DNA of 64,000 nucleotides from Methylotenera sp. G11 (GCF_000799735.1 NZ_JUHH01000001.1:186001-250000); one strand, 5' to 3'. Counted from the first letter of the stretch, positions 44,166 through 53,695 are shown. The notes: a model not told the origin generated them from the letters alone. Made by a program: numbers and translations.

Positions 44166-45392
44166 ATGAGAAAAATCATTAAACAATCCACCCTGCCGCT
44201 GGTCGCGATCCTGTTGCTGGCAGGCGGCTATTATTTCTATCAAAACAGCAGGCAGGCACAGCCGGAAGACCTGTATAAGTTCGGGGCGGTGACGCAGGGC
44301 AATGTGGAACAGGCCGTCTCCGCCAACGGCACGATCAACCCGGTCACACTGGTAAGTGTAGGCACGCAGGTTTCAGGCCGGGTCAGCAAGCTGTATGTGG
44401 ATTTCAACGATAAGGTGGAAAAAGGCCAGGTGCTGCTGGAGCTGGACGATGCTTTATTTACAGCACAGATAGCACAATCGCAAGGCAGTGTGCGCAATGC
44501 AGAAGCCTCGGTAGAGCTTGCCAAAGCGAATGAGGCCAGAATCAGATCGCTATATGAGCAGGAGTATGTGTCCAGGCAGGAGCTGGACCAGTCGGTACAG
44601 GCATTGAAGTCTGCCAGGGCGGTGCTGGAAAGTGCGCGAGCCCAATTGCAGCGTGATAAAACCAATCTGTCGTATTCGATCATCCGCTCACCGGTATCGG
44701 GGATTGTGATCGACAGGCAGATCGACGTCGGCCAGACAGTCGCCGCGAGCTTCCAGACGCCGACATTGATCAAGATCGCACAGGATCTGTCCAAGATGCA
44801 GATTGATACCAGTTTTGCCGAGGCGGATATCGGCAACATCAAAGTCGGGCAGGTTGCCAGATTCAGTGTTGACGCCTTCCCGAACCTGAATTTTGAGGGA
44901 ACGGTCAAGCAGATACGCCTGAATCCGGTCACGACCTCTAATGTGGTTTCATATAATGTGGTGATTTCCGTGGATAACCCGCAGCAGATACTGCTGCCCG
45001 GCATGACGGCTTATGTGAGCATTGTGTTCGCAAAGCATGAAAACGTCATGTTGGTGCCCAATGCCGCGCTGCGCTATAAGCCCAAGCTTGATAGCGATGC
45101 CGAAGGCGTCAAGGCGACTGGGAATGGCAGCGATGCCGGCCAGGGGCAGGGCAAGAGCCGCAGGAAAAAACCTGCCGAGATGGCGGAGGCCGGTGGTTTC
45201 GGGCGTGGCAAAGTATTTGTGCTGCAGGATGGCAAGCCGCAAGTGCGGCAGGTCAAGGTCGGCATTACGGACGGCAAGCTGACTGAAATCATCAGCGATA
45301 CGCTGAAGCCGGGCGACCAGGTGATTACCGGCAATGCCCAGGCTGATGGCCAGGCGCCGGCTAACGCGATGCGTGCGCCGCGAATGTTTTAA
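44166..45392 (+). CDS. MacA-like periplasmic adaptor
   Basis: The 408-residue membrane fusion protein has an N-terminal anchor (about 8-27, LPLVAILLLAGGYYFYQNS). The lipoyl halves follow (VSVGTQVSGRVSKLYVDFNDKVEKGQVL and IIRSPVSGIVIDRQIDVGQ) around a coiled-coil hairpin (about 95-165). Beta-barrel and membrane-proximal domains follow. A Gly/Lys-rich insertion (about 316-343, QGQGKSRRKKP) near the C-terminus is unusual. ATG 44166 is preferred since it gives the usual positively charged start (MRKIIKQS). It links the ABC permease to the outer channel. Confidence 0.93.
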   Translation: MRKIIKQSTLPLVAILLLAGGYYFYQNSRQAQPEDLYKFGAVTQGNVEQAVSANGTINPVTLVSVGTQVSGRVSKLYVDFNDKVEKGQVLLELDDALFTAQIAQSQGSVRNAEASVELAKANEARIRSLYEQEYVSRQELDQSVQALKSARAVLESARAQLQRDKTNLSYSIIRSPVSGIVIDRQIDVGQTVAASFQTPTLIKIAQDLSKMQIDTSFAEADIGNIKVGQVARFSVDAFPNLNFEGTVKQIRLNPVTTSNVVSYNVVISVDNPQQILLPGMTAYVSIVFAKHENVMLVPNAALRYKPKLDSDAEGVKATGNGSDAGQGQGKSRRKKPAEMAEAGGFGRGKVFVLQDGKPQVRQVKVGITDGKLTEIISDTLKPGDQVITGNAQADGQAPANAMRAPRMF

Positions 45393-45415
45393 CTCTTGAC
45401 GGCAAATACCTCCAG

Positions 45416-46123
45416 ATGAGCAATGTGATTGAAGTGCACCATATCTACAAGGATTACCAGACCGCGGCTGGCGCTTTTCCTGTGCTTAAAGATGTGAACC
45501 TGAGCATAGCACGCGGTGACTATGTGGCTATCATGGGGCCTTCCGGCTCCGGAAAATCCACGTTCATGAATATATTGGGTTGCCTGGATCGGCCAACAGA
45601 CGGCGATTACCTGCTGGATGGACATCAGGTCGCGCAGCTGGAGGGTAATGCCCTGGCACGGCTGAGAAACAAGACGATAGGCTTTGTGTTTCAGGGTTTT
45701 AACCTGCTTGCCCGTTCCAGCCTGCTGGATAATGTCGCTTTACCGCTGGTGTATTCCGGTGTGGATAAAAAGACGCGGCATGAGAAAGCGGCGCAGGTGC
45801 TGGCTAAAGTCGGCCTCGGCAATTATCTTAACTCGCGTCCCAGCCAGATATCAGGCGGGCAGCAGCAGCGCGTGGCGATTGCCCGGGCGCTCATCAATAC
45901 CCCGCGCCTGATACTGGCCGACGAGCCCACCGGCAACCTTGACAGCAAGACCAGTGAAGAGATTATGCAGCTGTTTGATAGCCTGAACAGCGAAGGAATT
46001 TCCATCGTACTGGTCACGCATGAAACCGACATTGCCGAGCATGCAAAACGTCAGGTGCGTTTCCTGGACGGGAAAATCGTGCATGACAGCTACGCATTGC
46101 CCGCGGCAACGGAGGCAAACTGA
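45416..46123 (+). CDS. MacB-type ABC ATPase
   Basis: The 235-residue ATPase has Walker [10 protein letters not shown], the Q-loop [18 protein letters not shown], signature [15 protein letters not shown], Walker [13 protein letters not shown] and the H-loop VTHETD. It belongs to the LolD/MacB/FtsE clade. E. coli MacB carries the ATPase and permease on one chain; here they are split, with a one-base overlap of stop and start (TGATG at 46121-46125). Confidence 0.95.
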   Translation: MSNVIEVHHIYKDYQTAAGAFPVLKDVNLSIARGDYVAIMGPSGSGKSTFMNILGCLDRPTDGDYLLDGHQVAQLEGNALARLRNKTIGFVFQGFNLLARSSLLDNVALPLVYSGVDKKTRHEKAAQVLAKVGLGNYLNSRPSQISGGQQQRVAIARALINTPRLILADEPTGNLDSKTSEEIMQLFDSLNSEGISIVLVTHETDIAEHAKRQVRFLDGKIVHDSYALPAATEAN

Positions 46124-47346
46124 TGTTTACGGCAATGCTGGGTGAAGCATGGCATGCCATGGGTGCAAACCGCATGCGCACATTCTTGACCATGCTGGGC
46201 ATGATGATAGGGGTGGGCGCGGTGGTGATGATGATGGCCATAGGCGAAGGCGCGCAGCAGTCCATCAAAAAGTCCATCAGCTCCATGGGCAGCAATCTGT
46301 TTATTGTGCTATCCGGGCCACCGAATGCCGGCGGAGCTAGGTCGGCCACGGGCAATGCGCTTTCGTTGAACGTAAAGGATGCCGACGCCATTGGCGAACT
46401 GGATGGCATCGCAGGCGTTGCGCCGACCACGATGGGCAGTGCGCAGGTGATCTATGCCGGCAACAACTGGAACACGACGATTATTGGCACTACGCCAAGC
46501 TATATGGAAATTCGTGACTGGGTGATTGATGACGGTTATGTCTTCTCCAATTCTGACATGCGTTCTGCCACGCGGGTTGCCCTGGTCGGCAGAACCGTTG
46601 CAGATAACCTGTTTGGCGACACTGTTGATCCGGTAGGCAAAACGATCCGGATCAGGCAAAGCCCGTTTATGGTGGTCGGGGTCCTGAATCCCAAAGGCCA
46701 GAGCCTTGATGGACGGGATCAGGACGATACCATCATCGTGCCGCTGACTACGGCGCAGCGTAAGTTGTTCGGCAACCAGGTGCCCGGCAGCGTCAGGATG
46801 ATGATGGTGCAGGCTGAGTCAGATAAAGCCATGCCGCAGGCTGAAGAAGACATCAACAACCTGCTGCGGCAGCGGCATAATATACGCGAAGGTTCCGACA
46901 GCGATTTCTCCGTGCGCAACCTGACCGCCATTGCGAATACCGCCGCTGAAACTACGCGCACGATGGCGCTGCTGCTGGGGGCGATCGCTTCAATCTCGCT
47001 GCTGGTGGGCGGCATCGGCATCATGAATATCATGCTGGTGTCGGTGACGGAGCGTACGCGTGAAATCGGCATCCGCATGGCGATAGGCGCCCGCGAGCGC
47101 GACATCCTGCTGCAGTTCCTGCTGGAAGCGTTTGTGATTTCTATCGTGGGTTGTGTGATCGGCATACTGATAGGCGTAGGCGGGGCGATGCTGGTAAAGA
47201 ACTTCACCGGTACTGATGCAATCGTGACTACGCAGTCAATTACACTGGCGTTTGCGGTAGCGGCCAGTGTCGGCATTTTTTTCGGGTTTTACCCGGCACG
47301 CAAGGCGGCGCGGCTGAATCCGATTGAAGCGCTTCGTTATCAGTAG
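46123..47346 (+). CDS. MacB-type ABC permease (FtsX family)
   Basis: The 407-residue mechanotransmission permease has TM1 (about 19-40, MLGMMIGVGAVVMMMAIGEG), a large periplasmic MacB_PCD domain (about 45-275), then three C-terminal helices of the FtsX domain. That domain includes LLLGAIASISLLVGGIGIMN, VTERTREIGIRMAIGARERDIL and PARKAARLNPIEALRYQ. Last gene of the tolC-macA-ATPase-permease operon. Substrates of such pumps include macrolides, heme precursors, toxins and lipopeptides; none can be told here. Confidence 0.95.
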   Translation: MFTAMLGEAWHAMGANRMRTFLTMLGMMIGVGAVVMMMAIGEGAQQSIKKSISSMGSNLFIVLSGPPNAGGARSATGNALSLNVKDADAIGELDGIAGVAPTTMGSAQVIYAGNNWNTTIIGTTPSYMEIRDWVIDDGYVFSNSDMRSATRVALVGRTVADNLFGDTVDPVGKTIRIRQSPFMVVGVLNPKGQSLDGRDQDDTIIVPLTTAQRKLFGNQVPGSVRMMMVQAESDKAMPQAEEDINNLLRQRHNIREGSDSDFSVRNLTAIANTAAETTRTMALLLGAIASISLLVGGIGIMNIMLVSVTERTREIGIRMAIGARERDILLQFLLEAFVISIVGCVIGILIGVGGAMLVKNFTGTDAIVTTQSITLAFAVAASVGIFFGFYPARKAARLNPIEALRYQ

Positions 47347-47477
47347 TTAAAAGTGTAACTATTAGTTAATTAACAGCCAGAAACGCTGCAATTTGAAAAA
47401 CATCCCGTGAGAATTAATACATGAAGTATCGCTAATAATAAAAGGTAAATTTTCTTCATTAAATTTTTCTTTTTGAA

Positions 47478-48629
47478 TCAAATATTTCCTGCCAAATGTT
47501 TATCAAGCGCCCAGCTGATATGTTCCCGCAACATCTCAGAGGCTTCATTCAGGCGTGATTGCAGTGCGGCGACAATTTCAGGCGAGGTCTTTGCGTTGCC
47601 CAAGCCGATTGCAATATTGCGCAGCCATTGCTCATAACCGATACGGTAGATGGCGCTGCCTGCCATGTTGGCCTTGAACGCATCTTCACTCCAGTTGAAG
47701 CAGTCGATCAGGCTGATGTCATCCAATCCGTTCCTTACTGCGAAATCGGTTTCTCTGGTGATTTCGGCGAATTTGTTCCACGGGCAGAACAGCTGGCAGT
47801 CGTCGCAGCCGTAAACGCGGTTGCCGATCAGCGGGCGCAGTGCAAGCGGAATGCTGCCTTTTAATTCAATGGTCAGGTAGGAGATGCAGCGCCGCGCATC
47901 GACTTCGTACGGCGCGGTGATGGCTTGGGTCGGGCATACCTCCATGCAGCTGGAGCAGGTGCCGCAGTGGTTGCTTGCCGGCGCGTCGGTTGCCAGCGGC
48001 AGGTTGGTGTAGATTTCGCCCAGAAAAAACCATGAGCCGCGATCTTTGTTGATGAGCAGGGTATGCTTGCCACGCCAGCCCAGCCCGGCTTTTTCTGCGA
48101 GAGCGACTTCGAGCACCGGCGCGCTGTCGGTGAACACGCGGTATTCAAATACGGGGGTGGTTTTATCGCCACCCCCACCCTGACCCTCCCCCTCGCAGGG
48201 AGAGGGAATGTTGAGTGTGCTGAGTTCGGCCTGGATCTTTTCACAAAGTTTCTGCAGCCTGCTGCGCATGACTTTGTGGTAATCGCGACCCAGTGCGTAG
48301 CGTGAAATAAAGGCTTTTTCACCGTTGTGCAGGATACTTTCACTGTCGGCTGCATTCGGCGGCAGGTAATCCATGCGCACGGAAATCACGCGCAGTGTTT
48401 TTGGCACTAATTCGGCAGGGCGGGTGCGCTTAATGCCATGTTTTGCCATATAATCCATTTCACCATGGAAACCTTTTTTTATCCAATCCTGATGCCTGGC
48501 TTCGGCCTCATGCAGGTCAGTGTCGGTAATGCCGACATGATTGAAACCCAGTGCCAGTCCCCAGTCTTTGATGCTGGCACTCAGTTTTTGCATTTGCAGA
48601 TTGACGGGTTGGGTGGTGGAGTCGGTCAT
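47478..48629 (-). CDS. queG: Epoxyqueuosine reductase
   Basis: The 383-residue cobalamin-dependent enzyme reduces epoxyqueuosine to queuosine in the tRNA anticodon. Two [4Fe-4S] motifs are present (CGTCSSCMEVCP and YGCDDCQLFCPWNKF), and the catalytic Asp168 is in FTDSAPVLE. Residues about 141-158 (PSPCEGEGQGGGG and neighbours) are an extra segment just before that motif, encoded by a GC-rich palindrome. Start 48629 overlaps the tsaE start codon on the other strand. An upstream ATG (48722) would lie inside tsaE. No good ribosome site is visible. Confidence 0.93.
   Translation of the reverse strand: MTDSTTQPVNLQMQKLSASIKDWGLALGFNHVGITDTDLHEAEARHQDWIKKGFHGEMDYMAKHGIKRTRPAELVPKTLRVISVRMDYLPPNAADSESILHNGEKAFISRYALGRDYHKVMRSRLQKLCEKIQAELSTLNIPSPCEGEGQGGGGDKTTPVFEYRVFTDSAPVLEVALAEKAGLGWRGKHTLLINKDRGSWFFLGEIYTNLPLATDAPASNHCGTCSSCMEVCPTQAITAPYEVDARRCISYLTIELKGSIPLALRPLIGNRVYGCDDCQLFCPWNKFAEITRETDFAVRNGLDDISLIDCFNWSEDAFKANMAGSAIYRIGYEQWLRNIAIGLGNAKTSPEIVAALQSRLNEASEMLREHISWALDKHLAGNI
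48156..48209. repeat. GC-rich palindromic element inserted in-frame in queG
   Basis: The core CCCTCCCCCT (48184-48193) pairs with AGGGAGAGGG (48197-48206) across a CGC loop with one mismatch, flanked by CCACCCCCACCCTGA. This matches the widespread intergenic palindrome of the CCCTCTCCCTCGCAGGG type seen in many proteobacteria. Here it sits inside the coding sequence, adding about 18 residues without breaking frame. The exact borders are estimated from where QueG-like sequence stops and resumes. Confidence 0.75.
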
Positions 48630-49110
48630 GGGGGATGATTTTACACTTGATTTGGCAGACGAAGCGGCAACGATTGAGTTTGGTGCTGCGATAGCCGGGG
48701 TGATCATACCTAACCTGACCATTTACCTGCATGGGGATCTGGGCGCCGGCAAAACGACCCTGGTACGCGGGTTGCTGCGTGGCCTGGGGTATGTGGGGCG
48801 CGTGAAAAGCCCGACTTATACGCTGGTCGAGCCTTATGAAATGCTGGATAGCCATTCAGCGCAGCTGGATCTGTATCATTTTGACCTGTACCGGTTTAAC
48901 GACGATGAGGAATGGGAAGCCGCCGGGTTCCGGGATCACTTCAATCCGCATAGCGTATGCCTGATTGAATGGCCGGAAAAAGCGGCACAGGTATTGCCGG
49001 AACCTGATATTGAAATCAGTTTTATTATCAGGGAAACTGGCCGCAGTGTCCGTGTTTCAGCGCACACTGCACGCGGGCAGCAGTGCATTCAACACATCAA
49101 ATTCAAATAA
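48628..49110 (+). CDS. tsaE: tRNA t6A-modification ATPase TsaE
   Basis: The 160-residue P-loop ATPase acts with TsaB and TsaD to make N6-threonylcarbamoyladenosine in tRNA. Walker A LHGDLGAGKTTLVRG, the SPTYTLVEPYE motif and FDLYRF with LIEWPEKA are diagnostic. ATG 48628 has GGAG at 48617-48620. The in-frame ATG at 48541 lies inside queG and is unlikely. The start codon shares two bases with the queG start (CATG). Precedes amiC, a common order in proteobacteria. Confidence 0.95.
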   Translation: MGDDFTLDLADEAATIEFGAAIAGVIIPNLTIYLHGDLGAGKTTLVRGLLRGLGYVGRVKSPTYTLVEPYEMLDSHSAQLDLYHFDLYRFNDDEEWEAAGFRDHFNPHSVCLIEWPEKAAQVLPEPDIEISFIIRETGRSVRVSAHTARGQQCIQHIKFK

Positions 49111-49169
49111 GTATGTTTGGTATTCACAATATGATTCGATACTTGATGACTCACGGCATGGAAAATTTT

Positions 49170-50633
49170 ATGGCAAAGCGCATATTCGCTGCAGTATCAG
49201 GCCTGGCCTTTGTTTTTGGCATTTTCGCCACCCAGGCAGCATATGCGGCCGACAACATCGTCACCGCCGCACGTGTCTGGCCGGCTCAGGACTATACGCG
49301 CATCACGCTGGAAGCCGGTAAGCCGATTGCTTATAAAATGACGCTGCTCAAAGACCCTGAGCGCATCGCGATCGATATTGATAATGTCGATATCAATCCT
49401 GCCCTGAAGTCGTTAAGTGAAAAGATACTGAGCAATGACCCGTATATCGCTCAGCTGCGCATGGCCAGATATAAACCAGGCACAGTGCGCCTGGTCGTGG
49501 ATCTAAAAACGGAAGTCAAACCTGCGATCTTTACGCTGCCACCGGCGGGTGATTATAAACACCGGCTGGTATTGGATATTTACCCGGTTAAAGACCCGCT
49601 CATGACCATGCTTGCGGAGCTTGACCAGGGCACCAGACCGGCAGAAACCACTGCGGCAGCGCAGCCGCAGCTGACAGCGGAACCTAAACCGTTACCGCAT
49701 GGCAATGTTGAGCAGCAGATCATTACGCAGAAGAATGAAGTCAAGCCTGAGGTTGAACCGGCAATGCAGGACGTGCAGGCTGCAACCGCCAGCCCAAGCC
49801 CTGCATCTGGCGCGAGCGCTGCAAAAAGCGGTGATAAAGCCGTTGAAAAAACCGTATTCGTTCCGGATGGCGCAAGCATCAAGAACATTCCCAATCCGGG
49901 CATGGATAGTAACGGGGTACGTAAAATCACGATTGCGATCGATCCGGGGCATGGCGGGGAAGATCCGGGAGCAATGGGCGCCAGCGGCAGCCGGGAGAAA
50001 GACATCACTTTGATGGTGGCGAAAAAACTCAAAGCTAAAATTGATAGCGACCCTAATATGCAGGCAGTACTGACGCGTGACGGCGATTATTTTATTCCGC
50101 TGCATGGCCGCGTGGTGAAGGCGCGTAAATTGCAGGCTGATCTTTTTATCTCTATCCACGCCGATGCGTTCACCAACCCGGCGGCACGCGGTTCATCGGT
50201 ATTTGCGCTTTCTGAAAAAGGGGCAACCAGCGCCAGTGCACGCTATCTGGCTAAAAAGGAAAACGAGTCTGACCTGATCGGTGGCGTAAGCCTGAATGTT
50301 AAAGACCCGGTGCTGGCGAGGACACTGCTGGATTTATCGCAGACGGCCACGATTAACGATAGCCTGAAACTTGGCAAGGCTGTGCTGGGTCAGATCGGCA
50401 ACATCAACAAGCTGCATAAGAACCATGTGGAGCAGGCCGGTTTTGCGGTACTGAAATCACCGGATATTCCATCCATACTGGTTGAAACTGCGTTCATCAG
50501 CAACCCGGAAGAAGAACGCAAGCTGAATGATGAAACTTATCAGGATACTTTGGTCACTTCTATTTTTGAGGGTGTCAAAAAGTATTTTGCGACCAACCCC
50601 GCGCTGGCCAAGACCAAGATTGCGCTGGATTGA
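49170..50633 (+). CDS. amiC: N-acetylmuramoyl-L-alanine amidase (AmiC-like)
   Basis: The 487-residue periplasmic amidase cleaves septal peptidoglycan. The Sec signal (about 1-26, IFAAVSGLAFVFGIFATQAAYA) fits ATG 49170; in-frame ATGs at 49113 and 49131 would lengthen the n-region. The AMIN domain (about 30-135) is followed by a low-complexity linker. The Amidase_3 domain (about 250-475) has zinc ligands in IAIDPGHGGEDPGAMG, the second His in FISIHADAF, and the catalytic Glu in ILVETAFISNPEEE. No twin-arginine signal is seen, unlike E. coli AmiC. Confidence 0.93.
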   Translation: MAKRIFAAVSGLAFVFGIFATQAAYAADNIVTAARVWPAQDYTRITLEAGKPIAYKMTLLKDPERIAIDIDNVDINPALKSLSEKILSNDPYIAQLRMARYKPGTVRLVVDLKTEVKPAIFTLPPAGDYKHRLVLDIYPVKDPLMTMLAELDQGTRPAETTAAAQPQLTAEPKPLPHGNVEQQIITQKNEVKPEVEPAMQDVQAATASPSPASGASAAKSGDKAVEKTVFVPDGASIKNIPNPGMDSNGVRKITIAIDPGHGGEDPGAMGASGSREKDITLMVAKKLKAKIDSDPNMQAVLTRDGDYFIPLHGRVVKARKLQADLFISIHADAFTNPAARGSSVFALSEKGATSASARYLAKKENESDLIGGVSLNVKDPVLARTLLDLSQTATINDSLKLGKAVLGQIGNINKLHKNHVEQAGFAVLKSPDIPSILVETAFISNPEEERKLNDETYQDTLVTSIFEGVKKYFATNPALAKTKIALD

Positions 50634-50702
50634 CCAATGCCAGGCTAGGCCGGGTGATGTCGCAGGTTTGAAGGCGGGCAGTTTTTACCAAGGAGGGATG
50701 GC

Positions 50703-52064
50703 ATGCAACTCAAGTTTTTAGGCGCAACGGGTACTGTAACCGGATCCAAGTATTTACTGACCAGTGATAAATATCGTGTCCTGATCGACTGTGGCCTGTT
50801 TCAGGGGTTGAAGCAACTGCGCCTGAAAAACTGGGCGCAGCTGCCGATCAAGCCTGCAGAGGTCAATGCGGTGGTGCTGACCCATGCACATATTGACCAC
50901 ACCGGCTACCTGCCGCTGTTCGTGAAGAACGGTTTTTCCGGCAAGGTCTATTGCACGGAGGCAACGCGCGACCTGTGCAAGATCCTGCTGCCCGACTCGG
51001 CGCACCTGCAGGAAGAAGAAGCGGAATATGCCAATCGCCGCGGATTTTCCAAACACCATCCGGCATTGCCCCTTTACACAACGGAAGATGCCTTCAAAGC
51101 ACTGGAGTTGCTTACCCCGGTGCCGTTCGACCAGGACATCAATATCGGCGATGACCTTACGCTCAGGTATTATCCTAACGGGCATATCCTGGGGTCGGCA
51201 TTTGCGCGCATCCATAACAAAAAGACATCCGTCCTGTTCTCCGGCGATATAGGTCGCTCCAATAACATCCTGATGAAACCCCCGGTGACGGTGAAACAGG
51301 CGGACTACCTGCTGCTGGAGTCGACTTACGGCAACCGCCTGCATGAGCGTGACGACCCGATGCTGAAGCTGGCGACCATCATCAACAGAACCGTGAAGCG
51401 CAAGGGCGTGGTCGTGATACCGGTGTTTGCCGTCGGGCGCGCGCAGGAGCTGCTGTATTACATTCATCTGCTTAAGGCTTCAGGCGCTATCGCAGACAAT
51501 ATCCCGGTGTACCTGAATAGCCCGATGGCCGTGGATGCAACGGCGATATTCAGCAAACACCGCGGCGAACACCGGCTGTCAAAAGAAGAATGTGCCGCAT
51601 TGAGCCGCACCGCGCGTATGGTAAACAGCGTCGAGGAGTCGCGCGCCCTGAACCAGATGAAAGGCCCGATGATTATTCTGTCAGCCAGCGGCATGGCCTC
51701 GGGCGGGCGGGTGGTGCATCACCTGAAAGCATTTGCGCCAAAATCCAACAATACCATTCTGTTTGCCGGATTTCAGGCAGCAGGCACACGCGGCGCAGCC
51801 ATGCTTGATGGCGCAAAAGAAATCAAGATACATGGTGAATACGTGCCGGTAAGGGCAACTGTTACCTCCATCACCAATCTTTCGGCACATGCCGATTATT
51901 CCGAGATCATCACCTGGCTCCGGGGTTTTGAATCTGCACCTAAAAAGACCTTTATCGTACACGGTGAACCGGTAGCCGCCGATAGCATGCGGCGCCATGT
52001 TGAAGAAGAATTGCATTGGCACGCGGAGGTGCCGGATTACCTGGAAACAGTGAATCTCGATTGA
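50703..52064 (+). CDS. Beta-CASP metallo-beta-lactamase RNA nuclease
   Basis: This 453-residue protein of the CPSF73/Ysh1-like bacterial family has metallo-beta-lactamase motifs. These are THAHIDHTGYLP (motif 2), NGHILGSAF (motif 3) and FSGDIGR (motif 4). Then come the beta-CASP motifs: motif A Asp/Glu in LESTYGN, motif B His in IIL-SASGMASGGRVVHHL, and motif C in FIVHGEP. NLSAHADY is the RNA-metallo-hydrolase signature. Predicted endo/exoribonuclease in the cytoplasm. A good AGGAGGG ribosome site precedes the start. It converges on a Suv3-like helicase. Confidence 0.93.
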   Translation: MQLKFLGATGTVTGSKYLLTSDKYRVLIDCGLFQGLKQLRLKNWAQLPIKPAEVNAVVLTHAHIDHTGYLPLFVKNGFSGKVYCTEATRDLCKILLPDSAHLQEEEAEYANRRGFSKHHPALPLYTTEDAFKALELLTPVPFDQDINIGDDLTLRYYPNGHILGSAFARIHNKKTSVLFSGDIGRSNNILMKPPVTVKQADYLLLESTYGNRLHERDDPMLKLATIINRTVKRKGVVVIPVFAVGRAQELLYYIHLLKASGAIADNIPVYLNSPMAVDATAIFSKHRGEHRLSKEECAALSRTARMVNSVEESRALNQMKGPMIILSASGMASGGRVVHHLKAFAPKSNNTILFAGFQAAGTRGAAMLDGAKEIKIHGEYVPVRATVTSITNLSAHADYSEIITWLRGFESAPKKTFIVHGEPVAADSMRRHVEEELHWHAEVPDYLETVNLD

Positions 52065-52086
52065 TGTATCGTCTTGATGGCACCCA

Positions 52087-53622
52087 TCACCGTTTCCCGG
52101 TCATCAGGTAATCGATTTCACGGCTGGTATCACCGTAGCCAGACTGCGTGAGCAAGGCACGCTCAATGTAGCGGCTGACTTGCTGCCGTAACGCAGTGAC
52201 CAGCCTGCCGTCCGTGAAAAACTGCGGAAACTTGAAACTGAGCCATGCATACAGGCTCAGGTTGTGGCTGAGCAGTTCCGCTTGTTCCAGATGCTTCGGG
52301 CTTTCTGAATCGAGCCAGGCAGGGCGGAGAGGGAGGTGTCTTGCCCTGGATTGTGCGACACTTTGCAGGCATAGCAGGTAATAGTCTTTTTCAAACGCTA
52401 CATTGAGCGAGATAGGTGCACAGGTAAATATGTACTTGTCTTTCAAGGACATGTCGGGAGCGTATTCATCTACCAGCAATGCCTGGTTGATCTGGCTATT
52501 AACTGAAGCCATTGCAAAAAGCGCATGCGAAAAACGCGTACGCTCCTGGTGGTAGATCAGGATCTCGGATATTTTGCGCGTGTGCAGTTTAGCGGCAATG
52601 CCATCAATCTGCATCATGTCGATATTGACAGGCAGCTTTGCCAGGTCTGCGGTATCATCTGCTGTCAGCATGTGCTCAATATGGATCAGTTCATCCTCCT
52701 CCAGCACATTCACGTAGCCGGTGTCATAAATGCCAAACCTGCCGGCGCGGCCTGCGATCTGCCGCACTTCTGTCATGTTGAGCATGCGCGGGGCAATGCC
52801 GTCAAACTTGTGGATATGCGAAAAGATCACGCGCCGTATCGGCAGGTTCAGGCCCATGCCAATCGCATCGGTGGCCACCAGTATGTCTGCCTGGCCGCTG
52901 CTGAAGCGCTCGGACTCGGTGCGGCGCACTTCCGGTGCCAGTGCCCCGTAAATGGTGGCTACCGTAAATCCCCATTGCCTGAACCTTGCGCTGAACGTCA
53001 GCACGTCCTTGCGGCTGAAGGCAATCACTGCATCGCCTTTCTGCAATTTCGGCTTTAACTTCTGTTTGCTGTAGCGTTTGCCGCACAGGCTTTCATGTTC
53101 CAGCACCAGCGGGGTTTTACGTTCCAGATAAGTGACATCATAGCTTTCGTCCAGCGTTTCAATCACGTCGATACAAGGCTTGGTGACCGCAGTCGAGCCG
53201 CAGATGAAAACTTTGGCGGCAGGGGCGCCCACTAAAGCAGCCGTCCATGCCGAGCCGCGATCCGGATCCAGCAGCATCTGGATTTCATCAATAACGGCAA
53301 CTTCAACCTGCGTGCGGGGGTTCATCATTTCAATGGTGGAAGCGGTATGCCTCGCGCCTTCCATCAGCACGCGCTCTTCGCCGGTAATCAGGTTGCAGGG
53401 TACGCCTGCAGCAACCAGCCTGTCGCGGACTTCCATTGCCAGCAGCCGCAGCGGCGCCAGGTATACGCCGGACTGCGCTTTCTCCAGTGCAAGCAGTGCC
53501 TGATAGGTTTTGCCGGAGTTGGTCGGCCCCAGGTAAAAATGATGGTGGCGTTTCAGGCTGCGGGCAACGCTGAAACTATCCGTGAAACCGGTGACTGATA
53601 AATCTTTGGAGTTTGAATGCAT
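52087..53622 (-). CDS. Suv3-like DExH RNA helicase
   Basis: The 511-residue superfamily-2 helicase has motif I LGPTNSGKTYQAL, the unusual motif II DEIQML (DEIQ, shared with mitochondrial Suv3), and motif III ICGSTA. The second RecA domain has VAFSRKDV, FSSGQADILVATDAIGMGLNLPI and QIAGRAGRFG. The C-terminal half (about 315-511) resembles the Suv3 helical part. Eukaryotic Suv3 works with PNPase or RNase R-like exonucleases to degrade mitochondrial RNA; bacterial copies are scarcely studied. The 3-prime ends of this gene and the beta-CASP nuclease gene are 22 bp apart. Confidence 0.9.
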   Translation of the reverse strand: MHSNSKDLSVTGFTDSFSVARSLKRHHHFYLGPTNSGKTYQALLALEKAQSGVYLAPLRLLAMEVRDRLVAAGVPCNLITGEERVLMEGARHTASTIEMMNPRTQVEVAVIDEIQMLLDPDRGSAWTAALVGAPAAKVFICGSTAVTKPCIDVIETLDESYDVTYLERKTPLVLEHESLCGKRYSKQKLKPKLQKGDAVIAFSRKDVLTFSARFRQWGFTVATIYGALAPEVRRTESERFSSGQADILVATDAIGMGLNLPIRRVIFSHIHKFDGIAPRMLNMTEVRQIAGRAGRFGIYDTGYVNVLEEDELIHIEHMLTADDTADLAKLPVNIDMMQIDGIAAKLHTRKISEILIYHQERTRFSHALFAMASVNSQINQALLVDEYAPDMSLKDKYIFTCAPISLNVAFEKDYYLLCLQSVAQSRARHLPLRPAWLDSESPKHLEQAELLSHNLSLYAWLSFKFPQFFTDGRLVTALRQQVSRYIERALLTQSGYGDTSREIDYLMTGKR

Positions 53623-53695
53623 ACTTTCAGGAATTTAGCTTAAAACAGGTAAAATAACCATCGTTAAAGTTAACTTGAACCTATTGATCAATCCC

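Noticed and set aside
50754-51467. 237-residue minus-strand frame within the beta-CASP gene
   Set aside because: Antisense shadow; His/Gln-rich composition arises from the complementary codons.
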